From Laburnicola sp. R22_1 (lineage: Eukaryota > Ascomycota > Dothideomycetes > Pleosporales > Didymosphaeriaceae): a stretch of DNA of 64,000 bases. The notes beneath the pieces were generated by a model. The model did no database searches. It saw only the letters and a program-made list of their open reading frames with translations, and was not told the DNA's origin. The DNA lies in the NCBI GenBank assembly GCA_014281115.1, contig JACONQ010000001.1:2046001-2110000 (forward strand). Reading direction: 5' to 3'. A program made the translations under genes and the position numbers. Below, piece after piece: positions 32,999 to 46,015 of this stretch. Position 1 is the stretch's first letter, and every line of letters starts with the position of its first letter.

Positions 32999-33183
32999 CT
33001 AATAACTACTATCGTCGATACTACTATACAGAAAGTTAATAATAAAATTATCATTATTTTGTGTATATTTTATTACTACTACTATATACTAGATACTAGG
33101 TTTTAGTGCCTCCTATTTTACTCCTCTCTATATATAGTGCGAACTCGACCTTGGTTAGAATCTCTACACAATAAAGATCTTTA
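32999..33183 (+). mobile_element. EL2 short copy, opposite orientation
   Basis: A 185-bp insertion in the GYP-3 RT gene, flanked by the 15-bp repeat ATAAAGAACTAGTAA (32984-32998 and 33184-33198). It is the reverse complement of the left 185 bp of the EL2 long copy and is longer than the 104-bp copy at 2995. Confidence 0.8.
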
Positions 33184-33198
33184 ATAAAGAACTAGTAA

Positions 33199-34367
33199 TT
33201 CCTCCTTTAATATACTATAGAGGAGGCTAAAAAAGATCTCTAGGGTCTCTCTATTCTTCTTAATAAGGGGAATTAAGTAATTAATCCTAGGGCCTTATAA
33301 TAGGGAAGTTTATTAGCTTGTTTTCTTAAGAAAACTTCTACTTAGTTTAGAAGCTACTTAGAGAGATAGTCTTTTAGATTTACTTTAGCCTTTAGGGCTA
33401 GGGCCTTTTAGATATCTTTAAAAGAGGTAGTAAAGACTATTAGCCTATTTTTTTCTTTTATATTTCTCTTATTTAAGGTTATAAATAATATAGCAGAGAC
33501 TTTTTAACTAGGAGTAGAAGTTTATCTCCTCTACTTATCTCTAATCCTTATATATAAAGACCCTATATATATAGACTATTTCTCTAGAGCCACTAATATA
33601 GTGTTCTTTTTTTACTATAGTAACCTAAGAACTATTTTATAGTCCTTCTCTTTTCTATTAATATAAGCCTATATTATTTTAATATACCCCTTAATATTTA
33701 TCTCTATATAAGCGGCTTTATAAACTAATGAGGTTACTTCTTTAAATTCTATTACTTAATAGAGATTATTTAAACTAATATATTATAGGTTAGCTTTTCT
33801 AGTAAACTTCTTATCTATAAAGGTAGTAGTTAAATATTCTAAATTAAGTATAGCATACGCAAAGACAATATTATTAATAAAAGTGTTTATAGTAATTAGT
33901 GTTAAACCTAGCTATATCTTTTTATATATATTAAAGTTCTTCTCTAGTTTCTTTATAACCCGCTTTATCTCTATCCTCTAATAACTTCTAGGGAGAGAAG
34001 CTAGTTTTCTAACTCTACTAAGCTATTAATGTCCTTATTACTACTATTTATCTCTTAGGCCTTACTAGCCCTAGCTTGTGTTAGGAGTATCGCAGCTTAG
34101 AGGTAATAATTCTAAATACTATATTCCTTTTTACTATAGTAGAAGTATACTTCTTCTTTATAGTGTTTTTCTAACTCTTTTTTAGAGACCTATTTAGCGC
34201 GCTTTTTAGTCTTTAAAGAGTTTACTTTAGTAGTTCTTATAGTACTAGAATATATAAGTTTCTAATCTATAGTATTAGCAAACTTAGTAAAGGAGGAGGC
34301 TACTATATATAAGGGCTTTAATATTTTTATATAGTAAATATTTTTCTTAACTATATTAACTCTATCT
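33199..34367 (-). pseudogene. GYP-3 gag end, protease region and RT N-terminus
   Basis: Reverse-strand homologue of GYP-1 42200-42818 and 48497-48961. The zinc-knuckle remnant is near 34140 (EEVYFYYS, both Cys lost). The stretch LKAKVNLKDYLSK before the RT is conserved with GYP-1 (KAKVDLRDYLLK at 48790). No intact protease Asp triad could be recognised. Confidence 0.55.
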
Positions 34368-34378
34368 ATAGGTATTAT

Positions 34379-34505
34379 CCTTTTTTTGTAATCACCTTTT
34401 TCACGCTCTTTTTAATTACTAAGTAGGGGGCTCTGCTTTTTTTATTATGTTATTTAAGATAAAAGCCTTTGTCGTGCTACCCCTAGATAGTTAATTTAAT
34501 GCCAC
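34379..34505. mobile_element. EL1 short copy (127 bp), opposite orientation
   Basis: Flanked by ATAGGTATTAT (34368-34378) and ATAAGTATTAT (34506-34516), an 11-bp TSD with one G/A change. GYP-1 at 42130-42190 shows the uninterrupted sequence. On the element strand it ends CTACCCCTAGATAGTTAATTTAATGCCAC, reaching ten or so bases further into the body than the copy at 52963. Confidence 0.78.
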
Positions 34506-34516
34506 ATAAGTATTAT

Positions 34517-35770
34517 AAAGTCCTAGTCTTTAGAAATCTCTAGCGTAATTAGCCTATCCTATAAGTCTATACGTAAGGCTCTCTAGTAAATATTCTTTAA
34601 GTTTTCCTAGTTATTTTTATTAGCCTTAGTAGCTAGGCGCATAAAGTTAGTATTAATCTTAGTTAGTAGGGTTTTACCCTATTAGCTAAGGAATAGCCTA
34701 TTCTATACTTGCTTCTTTACTAACTTATTATAGAAGCTTATATCTAAAAAACCTTAAAATTTATTTTAAAATAGGTTTCTTTCTCTATAAAGGCTAGTGT
34801 AATATCTACTGTCTTATCTATTAGCCTACTTATAATATAATTAACTATGTTCCCTAAAAGAGGGCACTTTTTGCAAATTTTAGCCTTTATTATATATTTC
34901 TAATATTAGTAATGCTAATAGCTTCTAGAAAATAACTCTAGGTTAGGGAGTTAGGAGTGCTAGCGCTTTAGTAGCACTTCGCTAGGCGCTAGTGTTACTA
35001 CTATTATTTAAAAGGGGGCTAAGAACACAGTCTTTACTCTAGCGTATTACTTTAATTAGGCAAGTTAATTAGTAATTACTTCTAGTAAAACCTAGAGCTA
35101 TTTACTAGCGTTTTATTAAGCTACTAATATAACTTAGAGTTACTTTAAGCTAGTAAGACAGCTTATAATTTATAATAATATATTTTAAAGGGCGCCCTCT
35201 TTTATATTCTAGACCTTCTCTCTCCTTTAGAAAGGTGCTTAGGGCCCTATTAACCTTTAGTCTTATAGATACTAGTAAACTAGCTTAATCTTTTATATAC
35301 ACTTTATTTTATTATAACCTTCTATATATAGTTTAGTAACTAATTACGCTAGGCAAAAATAAGAATATTCTCCCTTTTATAAAAAGACTCTAGTATTTCC
35401 TTAATTATACTTATATTTATTCTATAAAGTTTAGGGATTTTAGTATCTAACTTAACTATATATTTATTTATAGAGTTAAGGAATCTTAATGTTTAACTTA
35501 ACTACGTATTTGTTTATAGGGTTAAGAGATCTTAGTATCTAACTTAACTATATATTTATTTATACAGTTAAGGAATCTTAATACTTAACTTAACTCCGTA
35601 TTTATTCTATAGGGTTAAGAAATCTTAGTATCTAACTTAACTGCGTATTTATTTATAGGGTTAAAAGATCTTAATATCTAACCTAACTACGTATTTATTT
35701 ATAGGGTTGTTCTTAGCATATTAGAGAGATCTTGTAAGCTCCCCTATTATAAGAGGTTAATTAAATTTAA
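34517..35770 (-). pseudogene. GYP-3 gag relic
   Basis: Minus-strand homologue of the gag of GYP-1 (41023-42420) and GYP-4. The segment next to the LTR contains six decayed units of about 45-60 bp at 35440-35710 (AGTATCTAACTTAACTATAT, TTATTTATAGGGTTAAG), which are also present in fewer copies in GYP-4 (8160-8340) and GYP-1 (41090-41200). Confidence 0.65.
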
Positions 35771-35946
35771 TATAAGAGGCTTTAGACTAAGAGGTTAGAG
35801 TTGCCTAAGTAAACTTATAAATTTAATAGAGTTTAATAATAACTCTGACTATAGACTTATATATACTCCTGGCTTAGTAGAAGCATAGACCTAGAACTCT
35901 AAGGCAGCAGGCTAAGTAACTATAGAAGGGCGCTTAGCCCCTTACA
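35771..35946 (-). repeat. GYP-3 5' LTR
   Basis: 176 bp. This is the copy that still ends in GCCCCTTACA, so on its own strand it starts TGTAAGGGGC and shows the ancestral TG end. Confidence 0.88.
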
Positions 35947-36703
35947 CTTTCTAATAAACTTATTATAAGTTCTAGGTTTTAGAGTTATCTTTCTTAGCTA
36001 ATATTATGCTATAGCTACTTACCCCCCCTGCTTTATCTATTCTTAAGCCTTCCTATAAGGATTTAGTTAAGCTATTTCTAGATATTATAGAGACTATCTA
36101 CTCTAGTAAGATATTAAAAGATTGTAAGATTACTACTCTTCTAAAGTGTATTAAAAGAGTTCTAGGTTTTATAGCTATTAGTTCTAATTAAATTACTATT
36201 CTTTATAAAAAGGTTAAGGGAATAGTTCTTAATTCTACTTTAGGTAAAGGCAAGTTTATTAAGAAGAAGTAGTGTTCCTATTTATTTTTTTAGAATATTA
36301 GAATTTTTTTCTACCTTTGTATCAAGCTATATTATATAGGTTTAGGAGTGTTTTTTAAGTAGTTTATAACTTTATAAATATAGCTAAGCCATAAGCTTAG
36401 CTTCTTAAATATTTAGTTTTTAAGGCTATATTATATCTATTTTCCTTTCTTTATAATATCCTCCTCTAAATAGTCCCTCTTGTCTACTTTCTAAACGCCT
36501 TATTTTTTATTGCTTAAGACCTATATTATTTTATTATAGGGAGGATAATTCTTTTTTCTTACTAATTCCTAAGTAATTAGTAAGGAAGGCTAGAGGTCTA
36601 GGCTTATCCTAACCTTCCTCTAGTAGGGGCCTTCTAAGTTCTTTACTAGAAATGTAACCCCTATACTAGAAGCTATAGTGTGTTTATTAGTTAAAAAAGT
36701 TTC
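35947..36703 (-). pseudogene. GYP-2 integrase C-terminus and downstream region
   Basis: Continues the GYP-2 sequence cut at 19345 and matches GYP-3 21105-21960. It is interrupted at 36704-36717 by an EL1 copy. No new domain. Confidence 0.6.
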
Positions 36704-36717
36704 TATAGAAGTCTATA

Positions 36718-37874
36718 TAGCGTTATTTTATCTACCTAGGGATAGGATAATAAAGGCTTTTATCTTAAATAATATAACAATAAAAGCAGAGCGCTCTACT
36801 TAGTAATTAAAAAAGGCGTAAAAAGGTAATAATAATAAAAGCGCGTTGAAACTACTAAGAGAGCTTAGTAGTCTTAGCGCAAGGCTCCTATAAGCAAAAG
36901 TTTTATAAAGAGGCTACTTAGAACTTTAGGGGAAATATAACTTTAGTGTAGCTATACTATAAGCTATCTTTTTTTACTATTCTAAGTTATAAACTACTAT
37001 CTTAAGTTATAAACTACTATCTAGATTATTGTAAATAATATAAGTTAATATATTAATAGGTACGTACTATTTCTTATAATAGTAGGATAAGAGTAATATA
37101 TACTAGATACACTATCGCTCTATTCCCGCATTAAGGTTATCCTTAATAAATCTCCTACTATTATCTCTTTATATCTACGCTCTACTATCTATCTAGATAT
37201 TACTATTATTCCTAAAGAAGTACTTACTATTACTAAAAAGTATATACTAAAGATTTGCGCTACTACTATTAAAGAGGCTATTAAAGTAACTACGCTAGAG
37301 TTCTATTCTATCTAGATACTTATTTAGTGTAAGGAGTAAGTATACTTAACTATCTATAAGGTAGTCCTAGTGTACTAGTTAGGTTAGTAGCTTATTTAGT
37401 TCGCAAAGAACTATAAGGTTTAATTTCTACTCTAGTAGATATAATTACTTCTTATTAGTAATAGAATCTAGTAGGGAATATAAAAGAAGAATAATAAGAT
37501 ATTCATTAATAAGATGCAAAGTAGTAAGAGCGTTATATAAATCTATAAGATCCTCCTAACTATTATGACTATTATTACTATTAAGTTAGCTTATTTAGCG
37601 CGCGAGCGTAAATAACTAATAATAGTAGTTGTAATAAGCTAGGTGTGATATATATAGCGTAAGTAAACTTTATATAGGTTAGAAGCTTATAGGGTGTAGA
37701 AAAGATGCGAGTAAGTTTAAAGTTTAAACAATTGTTACGTTATTAAGTAGTGTTTAAGGTTAGTTTTTAATTAGAATTAGGTACTGTATATAGTATATAA
37801 TAACCTTCCATCTTAACCTACTTTAACCTTAAACTAAAACAAAAAAGGTTAAAAAAGATGTTTAACAAGCCGAC
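36718..37874. mobile_element. EL1 long copy 2
   Basis: 1157 bp, flanked by the 14-bp repeat TATAGAAGTCTATA (36704-36717 and 37875-37888). It is collinear with 28711-29852, including the right end AACAAGCCGAC. The plus-strand frame is decayed but similar (STIYLDITIIPKEVLTITKK). Two copies with identical ends define the full-length unit as about 1.15 kb. Confidence 0.78.
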
Positions 37875-37888
37875 TATAGAAGTCTATA

Positions 37889-40841
37889 AGTAACTTTCTA
37901 TTATTATTTTAGAATAGGGAAGTGTATATTGTCTAGCAATCTAATACCTTTATAGTAGAGAGATTTATAGTAGGTTCTTAAGTTAGATTAGTATTATCTA
38001 GCTACTTAACTTAATAGAGTAATCTTTATAGCCTTCTTTTTCTTTAGATAGGTTTTTTAGCTAGAATATATTTTATAACCTATTTCTTTTCTTCTTTAAT
38101 AATAATAGCTCCTCGTTTTCTATTATCTATAATCTAGCTAGGAAGAGAATCTTCTCTAGCTAAGCGCAGACAATTTACTAAGAACACTAGGTAGACTCTA
38201 GATAAGATATTTAGTTCTATATTATAAAAGTCTACTACTTATATAATTATAAACTTTGCGTTTTTTTAGTTTAACTTTTTATTAGGTTAGAAGTTAGATA
38301 AGTAGTCCCTATACTAGAGCTAAACTTTATCTCCTTTCTTTAATACTAAAGTGTCTCTCTAATACTAGTTTACTTACTATTTCTACTCTTATTAAGACTT
38401 AGCTATTTTAGCTTAGATAAATATAAAAACTTCTTAGAACTTCTATAGTAAAGCTTTACTAGACTTTACTAGTTATAGATCCTACTAGTAATAGTTAATA
38501 GCTTTTATCTTTGCGTTTAGCTTAGCAAGGTCTATATTATACCTATACTAGAGGAAAAATTATACTACTTTAGTAAAAGTAACTTTTTGCCTATTAATAG
38601 CTATTTGTACTATAAAGTAGTGTACTATAAAGTAGTATAAGGCCTAATTCTTCTAATTCTATTATATAAAAGTTTAAAGGTAGGCCTTAATTATAAAGTT
38701 TATATATTCTATAGTGCTGTTAGTCTTTAAGTGCTTAGAAAAGAATAATCTCCTCTAGATCCTTATTCTTTTATATAGATACTTCTAAAAAGTTACTTAT
38801 AAATTAACTTTTATGATTAGAAGTTATTGTATTAGGGAGCTAATAGTAGGCTATAATATAATAAAAGAATACCTCTACTATAGTTTCTACCTCTAAGTCT
38901 AGTAGAAGGACTAAGACTATTTCTTTTTCTAGCCTATTATATACTATTATTATATTTATATTCTCCTTACTTATTAGAAGCTTAGTAATAAAGTCTATAG
39001 TGATTTTCTTTTATATCTAGTTAGAAAGGGGAAGAGGTTGTAGTAACTCTTATTTTATATCTCTTTATAGCTTATTTCTTCTATATATATTATAGTACTT
39101 AATAAATTTATAAATAAAGTCTAATATTCCTAAAAAGAAGTACGATTAGGCAACTATTTTATAGGTAATCTTCCTCTCTAAATATCTAGACATAGGAGAG
39201 TTGTAGACTGCAGCAATTAGTATTGTTTATAGAGATTTCTAGTCTAGGACTTATTTTTATTTCTAGTACTAGAGGTAACTAGTGTTATTAATATCGCATT
39301 CTTATATAGCAACTTTTAGGTTTAGAAAAAAGGAGAAGGTGTGCCTATAGTAAAGAATATACTTTTTACTTCTCTTAGTATAAAACCTTTCTCTAAACTA
39401 TAAAACTATAGTTTATCTAAGTCTAGATCTGCTAAAGGGTGTATTTTAGGTTTAAGAGGAACTTCTTCTAGTAGATAAGAAAAAGAAAACTAGTATTTTT
39501 TATATTTAGTTCTACTCTTTTCTTCTCTACGAAGATTAAGCCTTTTAGATAGGGCAAATATTACTAGGGCTATAGATATCTAGAGGCTTATATTTCTATT
39601 CTTTAAGGGGACTTTCTTAAAAGTTAAATTTTATAGAACTTAATCTAGTTATTTTTAGTATTTATAAGTATATCTTACTAGTGTTATAAGAGGACGTTCC
39701 CTCTTAAGTTAATAGTTCCTAGTCTATACTAAAATATTATATTATATTTACTAAGGGTATTAGCCTAGTATATATATCTCTTATCTAATCTTCTAAACTT
39801 TATAAAGTATATAAGTATATAAAATAACAGCCTAAAGTATATTATACTACTTCTTAGTTGCCTTAATTACTATAAGTATCTTCTTATTATAAATTATATA
39901 GTTTGCCTTTATAGAAGTATATTTAGTAAAGACGTAGGCAATTAGTCTAAAGACTTTATCTGCGTTAAATTGTAAAAAGCAGGCACTAGAGGCCTAACCT
40001 AAGAAGTTAGCTTCTAATACCCTTTTCTTTTTAGAATTAAAATAGGCTAATATAGGTTTAGTGTAAAATACCCTTTTTAGATAGTTAAAAGCCTACTATT
40101 ATTTCTACTCCTATAAAAAAGGAGTTTTCTTCTTAATTAACTTTATTAATAAAAACACTACTTTTAAAAAGTTCTTTATAAATCTCTAGTAGAAGTTAGT
40201 AAACCCTAAAAACTCTAAATACCCTTTATATTAGTAGAAGGGGCCTAGTTTTAAATAGCCTTAATCTTCTCTAAGTCTATACTAATTCTCTTTCTATACT
40301 CTATAATAAATTTAAGGTATTTAGTTTTAGTAACTGCAAACTTGCACTTTTTAATATATATGTATAGTTTTGCTTTGTCTAACCTTTCTACGACCTATTA
40401 TACTTTATTTTAATAGTTTTTTAGAAATCTACTAAAAAATATAAGAATATTATCTATATAGGCAGAGTAGAAATTACCTACGTACTTTCTTAAAATATAG
40501 TTAATATAGTTCTAAAAAGTGCTTAGTGCGTTAGCTAGCCTAAATAGAACTACTAACTACTTATACAACCTAAATTAGATTTAAAAGACTATTTTCTATT
40601 TCTTTTTTTTTACTATTCTTAGCTTATAAAAGGCCTAAAATATATTTAATTTTATTAGCTACTTAGCCTTAGTAAGAAGCTATAACATCTCTCTAATACG
40701 GGAGAGAGAGTAGTAGTCTTTTTTTAATAAGGTATTTAGCACCTAGTAGTCTATATAAAATTATAAACCTTTTTAAGTTTTTTATAAATAATACTAGTGC
40801 TATAGCACTAGATTTACTTACCTAAATAAAGCTATAGTTAA
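37889..40841 (-). pseudogene. GYP-2 pol relic: RT, RNase H, integrase
   Basis: Reverse-strand copy of GYP-1 51180-54330. The RT box reads YIDN (complement of ATTATCTATATA near 40450), so the second catalytic Asp is Asn. The first-Asp box of integrase (complement of AGTAATAAAGTCTATAG, 38986-39002) keeps Asp. No part is free of stops for long. The frame stops at 40841, where GYP-1 entered, and continues at 58470. Confidence 0.75.
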
Positions 40842-40846
40842 GATAC

Positions 40847-41022
40847 TATAAGGGGCTAAGCGCCCTTCTATAGTTACTTAGCCTACTGCCTTAGAGTTCT
40901 AGGTTTGTGTTTCTGCGAAGCTAGGAGTATATATAAGTCTATAGCTAGAGTTACTATTAAACTCTATTAAATTTATAAGTTTATTTAGGCAACTCTAACC
41001 TCTTAGTCTAAAGTCCCTTATA
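40847..41022 (+). repeat. GYP-1 5' LTR
   Basis: 176 bp, TATAAGGGGCTAAGCGCCC...AAAGTCCCTTATA. Confidence 0.88.
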
Positions 41023-42420
41023 TTAAATTTAATTAACCCCTTATAATAGGGAGCTTGCAAGATCTCTCTAATATACTAAGAATAACTCTGTAAATAAATA
41101 CGTAGTTAAGTTAGATATTAAGATTTCTTAATCCTATAAATAAATACGTAGTTAATTTAGATACTAATATATCTTAACCCTATAGAATAAATATAAGTAT
41201 AATAAAAGGAACACTAAGGTCTGTTTATAAAAGAGAGAACTTTCTTATCTCTTACCTAGCGCAATAAGTTACTAAACTCTAATAGTAAGAAGCTATAGAG
41301 ATAGATATTACTACTAACTTTACTAAAGAACTATATATAGGAGATTGCAACAAAATAAAGTATATATAGAAAATTAAGCTAGTTTACTAGTATTTATAAA
41401 ACTAAAGATTAATAGGGCCCTAAGTATCTCTCTAAAGAAAAAAGGAGGCCTAGAATATAAAAGGAGACACTCTTTAAAACGCACTAATATAAATTATAAG
41501 CTGTCTTACTAGCTTAAAGTAACTTTAAATTACACTAGTAGCTTAATAAAATACTAGTAAATAGCTTTAGACCTTACTAGAAGTAATTACTAATTAACTC
41601 GCCTAATTAAAGCAACGTGCTAAAGTAAAGACTATGCTCTTAGCCTCCTTCTAAATAATAGTAGTAATACTAGTGCCTAGTAAAGCGCTACTAGAGCGCT
41701 AGCGCTCCTAACTTCCTAACCTAGAGTTATTCTCTAGAAGCTATTAGAATTACTAATGTTAGAAATATATAATAAAGGCTAAAATTTATAAAAATTGCCC
41801 CCTTCTAGAAAACGTAGTTAATTATATTATAAGTAGGCTAATAGGTAAAGTAGTAGATATTACACTAGCCTTTATAAAGAAAGAAATCTATTCTAACAAT
41901 AAATTTTAGAGTTTCTTAAATATAAGCTTTTATAATAAATTAGTAGAGGAGTAAGTATAAAATAGGCTGTTCTTTAGCTAATAGGATAAAACCCTACTAA
42001 CTAAGATTAATACTAACTTTATATGCCTAGCTACTAAGGCTAATAAAAATAACTAGAAGAACTTAGAGAATATTTACTAAAGAGCCTTATATATAGACTT
42101 ATAGAATAGGCTAATTACGCTAAAGATCTTTAAAAACTAGAACCTTATAATACTTATAAATAAAGTTAATATAGTTAAGGAAAATATTTACTATATAAAG
42201 ATATTAAAGCCCTTTTATATAGTAGCCTTCTTCTTTACTAAGTCTACTAATACTATAGATTAGAAACTTATATATTCTATTACTATAAGGACTACTAAAG
42301 TAAACTCTCTAAAGACTAAAAAGCGCACTAAATAGGTCTTTAAGAAGGAGTTAAAAAAGCTCTATAAAGAAGAAGTATACTTCTGCTATAGTAAAAAAAT
42401 ATAGCGTCTAGAGTTATTAT
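41023..42420 (+). pseudogene. GYP-1 gag relic
   Basis: Same organisation as the GYP-4 gag (8087-9561): a spacer with decayed tandem units, a long helical segment, then a zinc-knuckle remnant at about 42370-42400 (EEVYFCYSKK). The first Cys is Tyr here; in GYP-4 it is another Cys that is lost. Numerous TAG/TAA stops. The continuity across 42405-42420 proves that the copia LTR at 9562 in GYP-4 is an insertion. Confidence 0.7.
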
Positions 42421-42818
42421 CTTTAAGCTATAGTACCCTTAAGATAAGCTAGGGCTAGTAAGACTTAAGAAATAAATAGTAGTAATAAGAATATTAATAG
42501 CTTAGTAGAGTTAGAAAACTAGCTTCTCTCTCTAAAAGTTATTAGAGGGAGGAGATAAAGCAGGCTATAGAGAAACTAGAAAAGAACTTTAATATATACA
42601 AAAAGATATTGCTAGATTTAATACTAATTACTATAAATACTCTTATTAATAATATTGTCTTTATATATACTATACTTAATTTAGAGTGTTTAACTATTAC
42701 CTTTATATTTAAGAAGTTTACTAGAAAAGCTAACCTATAATATATTAGTTTAAATAATCACTATTTACTAATAGAATTTAGAGAAGTAATCTTTTTAGTC
42801 TATAAAGCCACTTATATA
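42421..42818 (+). pseudogene. GYP-1 protease/RT linker relic
   Basis: Frames such as TLINNIVFIYTILNLECLTIT near 42640 and LNNHYLLIEFREVIFLVYKA near 42750. It sits where the aspartic protease of a gypsy element belongs, but the DTG-type box cannot be identified. P2 interrupts it after TATATA at 42818. Confidence 0.5.
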
Positions 42819-44682
42819 ACGTGGTTCACTAGCGAGTAACCTATACTAGTGAGCGCGCCACCTTTGCTAAGACCCCACCAAACCATTTTATTTATTATTA
42901 GACTGCGTCGCAACACTACTTAAAAATATATACTAAGTTAATGCATCTAATTTAGATTTTTCCTCTTTAACTTTCTGGTAGATTTGCGCATTATGTCTAG
43001 GTTGCCTATAGATGCCACAACGCTGTTGAGTTAATAGCCCTGTTGCAGCGCGACTAGTACCTAATAACTATTTACTCTTCTTCTATTTACTAGCGTCTTT
43101 AGGAGTGGCTAGCTAAGGTCCCTCTACTACTGTAAGTAATCCCTAATGCTAGATATACCTCCTTTTACGCGATTTTTATCTTATAGTCTTCTTAATTGTC
43201 TTATAAAGGCCTGCAATTTTATCTAACACTAGTGCCTAACTATATATTACACTTAGAGCGCCTTTTTTAAGCTTCTTAAGCACCTATATAGTTAAAGCTA
43301 GTAATAAATTAAAGTAATCTCTAATTCTCTTACGAACTAGTATTGATTGCGCCTTAAATTCGCGTAGGTTACTTGGTGTTTTAGACTCCCAGGTGGTAGG
43401 CTCTTTAATGGGCAGACTAGGTGTACGAATGCGAATGTTAAGGTGCTGCAATACCTCCTTTGGATTTTATGGGACTAGCCCAGCACCGCAAAAACTACTC
43501 TTAATTGTCTCTGCAGAGAAAACCTTCAAAAACGCGGTTTTAAAGGCTAAGAGAAACTCGATCTTTGTGATGTGGATTATTAGCTAATATGCTAAGCCTA
43601 AGATCTTAGCACTATATGTCTTCTTTAGCGGAAAGAAATAGCTCACATCTAACAGCTATAGTAGGTGTAATAAATATAGCAGCATATAGAGAGTAATAAT
43701 CTTATATTTCTTATAGTAATCCTAGAACTTAATTAAGTTATAGCTCTTATAGCCGGTAATAACTAGCAGCTAATAGGTTCCTTTAGCACGTCTCTTTATA
43801 TGCGCGTTAAAGTGTTTTAGCCACGCGATACTAAGCTTATTGTTTGTCTAGCCGTTCTCGCTAACAGTGATTACCCAATCGCTAGGAATTAACGCGTCTT
43901 TGTACTAGGTAGAGATATAACACTTGCTAGCATAGATAATAAAGAGAGGGATTGCCTATTTAGCAGCGCAGATACCCTAGATTACTATAATCTACTAGCG
44001 GTTGCCTAGCTATATTAATTTAGGTTTCGCACGCCTTTCTAATACTATAACTATAAGCTAAGACTCTATAACCCCTATTAGGAAGCCTAATTTATTAAAG
44101 TTATAGGTGTCCTTATCTATAATGCCGTACTTAACTTTAATGCCCTTTATAAACTTAAACCACGCGTTTATAACCTTAGAATCTTCTTATTATACTCTTT
44201 AGTTATTGTATAACTAATACTAACGCGTTTTAACTTTACGTCTGCGCTTAATAAACCTCTCTATTTAGTTAATACTAATAGGTGGCTTTTCTTTTTATAA
44301 ACGTAGTAAATTAGCTATTGTGCGTATTATAAGCTTTGTAGGAGAAAATCCACGCGTGTCTAGCTTAATTATATAATTAATAAGCGTCTGCTCCTTAAGA
44401 AGAGTAAAATTCTTTAATTTAGGTAGGTTATTGTGTTGTGTAGTTATTCTGTTGCGTCTTTAATTAAGCGTTCTGCGATTAACGTTATACAGCCCTGCTG
44501 CTACTCGCTCTATAAGATTTAGGTCTTATTTAATAGCTCTGATAGCAATAAGTAACTAAGCCTTATTAGATAGCTTAGAAGACATAGTAGGTGGTTATAT
44601 TATAATAGTATTATTAGTAATAGTGGGGTCTTAGTAAAGGTGGCGTACTTACTAGTATAAGTTACTCGCTAGTAAACTATGT
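42819..44682 (-). mobile_element. P2, pogo-type DNA transposon
   Basis: 1864 bp, with TA duplications at 42817-42818 and 44683-44684. The TIR begins ACGTGGTTCACTAGCGAGTA on the left; reversed on the right it reads ACATAGTTTACTAGCGAGTA. The motif ACTAGYGAG is doubled, followed by CCTTTGCTAAGACCCCACC. GYP-3 at 33690-33720 carries the empty site. Confidence 0.9.
42933..44585 (-). pseudogene. P2 pogo (DDE_1) transposase, inactivated
   Basis: ATG (44585) to TAG (42935-42933) is 551 codons, so no net frameshift. Start MSSKLSNKA. The third catalytic box keeps Asp (LLDV, near 43650). Conserved end: ITKIEFLLAFKTAFLKVFSA, then SSFCGAGLVP and LQHLNIRIRTPS near 43580-43400. The C-terminal zinc knuckle is decayed to CGIYRQPRHNAQI (two Cys and two Gly changed). 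Many in-frame stops. The plus-strand run at 43393-43587 is only the shadow of this gene. Confidence 0.85.
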
Positions 44683-46015
44683 TAGAAATAAATATTAAGG
44701 GGCATAACGTACTCTATAACTAAGCGACTCACCTAACTAAGCGACTTACTTTTGCTAAGACCCCACTAAAACATATACTATTTACGATAGTACAGAGTTA
44801 ATACGAACTATTATTAATAGTCTAAATAGGCCAATCTATTTAGAATCTACTTCTGTAAGTTACTTATACGTTGTTTTATTGTCTAGGCTCGCCGCAGCGT
44901 CTATAGCACTGTTAAGTTAGCTTGCCTTTATTAACGCGCGCTCTCTTTTTTGCCTTCTTGCCATTACTACGCACTGCAAAGTCCTTTAGAGTAGCTAGCC
45001 GCTAGCTCTCTTTAGCTATAAGAGCTCCTTCTTACTGCAATCGCTTTCTTTTGTGCGATTTACATCGCGTGGCGGTCTTATTAGTAGCTTAGAGTTTGGC
45101 GTTGCGTTTAGTTATTAACACTAAAGAATGTCCTATTAGCTTGCCGCCTTTAATAAGCTTTTTCACCGCCTTAACTATATAAGTTAGGGAACTATCCACA
45201 TGCCTTTAAATCCTCTACTTAACTAGCATTAATTATAACCTAAGTTCTATACTATTTCGCGGAGTTTGCGACTCCTATGTACTATCGCGAATAGTATATT
45301 CTGGAGGCGTATGCAGGCGGACGTTAAGCTGTGATAGTATAGTCTCTAGGTTGTAAGGCACTAGGCCAGCACCTTAAAAGCCTCCTTTAATATTACTTTT
45401 AGTAATTAAAGCCTTAAAAGCAGCAATAAAGCAAGGTAGAAACTCGATTTTGGTTATGTGCGTAATGTGGTTGCGCATTAGATTCTTGGCTTAGCGCCTA
45501 TACGCCTTCTTTAATAGTGCAAAACAACCTATATTAAGTGGCTACAAGAGGTGCGACAAATGTAAAGGCATATAGAGAGTAATAATATTACTCTTTTTGC
45601 AATAATCCTAGAATTTAAGCGAGTTATAACTTTTATAGCTATTAATAATAAGCAAACGTGCTTTACTAGTAGTACGCCTCTTTATATGCTTATTAAAGTG
45701 CTTTAGCTATTGCAGACTAAGCTTATTTATTATCTAGCCATTCTTAGAGACTGCAATAACCTAATTATAAGGTAGATCCTTCTCTTTATACTAGGCAGAG
45801 AGGTGGTGCTTACCCCCAAAGATAATAAAGGGTGGGATTTACTACCCTATCGCGTTAATGTCTTAGATAACTATTGTTCACTCCCTATTGCCCTGCTGTA
45901 CCTACTTTGGCCGTCCTTAACGCTTAGAGCCTGTAACTATCGCTCTAGTTAATATTATGCCTATTATAAAGCCAGACTTGTCAAAATTGTAGGTGTCCTT
46001 ATCTAGGATACTATA

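Larger units (their letters stand above)
19351..35946 (-). mobile_element. GYP-3, Ty3/gypsy element with many insertions
   Basis: Minus-strand element with its 3' LTR at 19351-19526 and 5' LTR at 35771-35946. The TSD is CATTC (19346-19350) and CTTTC (35947-35951). GYP-1 near 57010-57025 shows the same sequence uninterrupted (TTAGAAAGAGCTT, reverse strand). Removing the solo LTR, the hAT-like element and four EL copies leaves about 8.0 kb, matching GYP-1 and GYP-2. Confidence 0.87.

Noticed and set aside
43393..43587. 64-residue plus-strand frame
   Set aside because: Antisense shadow of the conserved C-terminal part of the P2 transposase.
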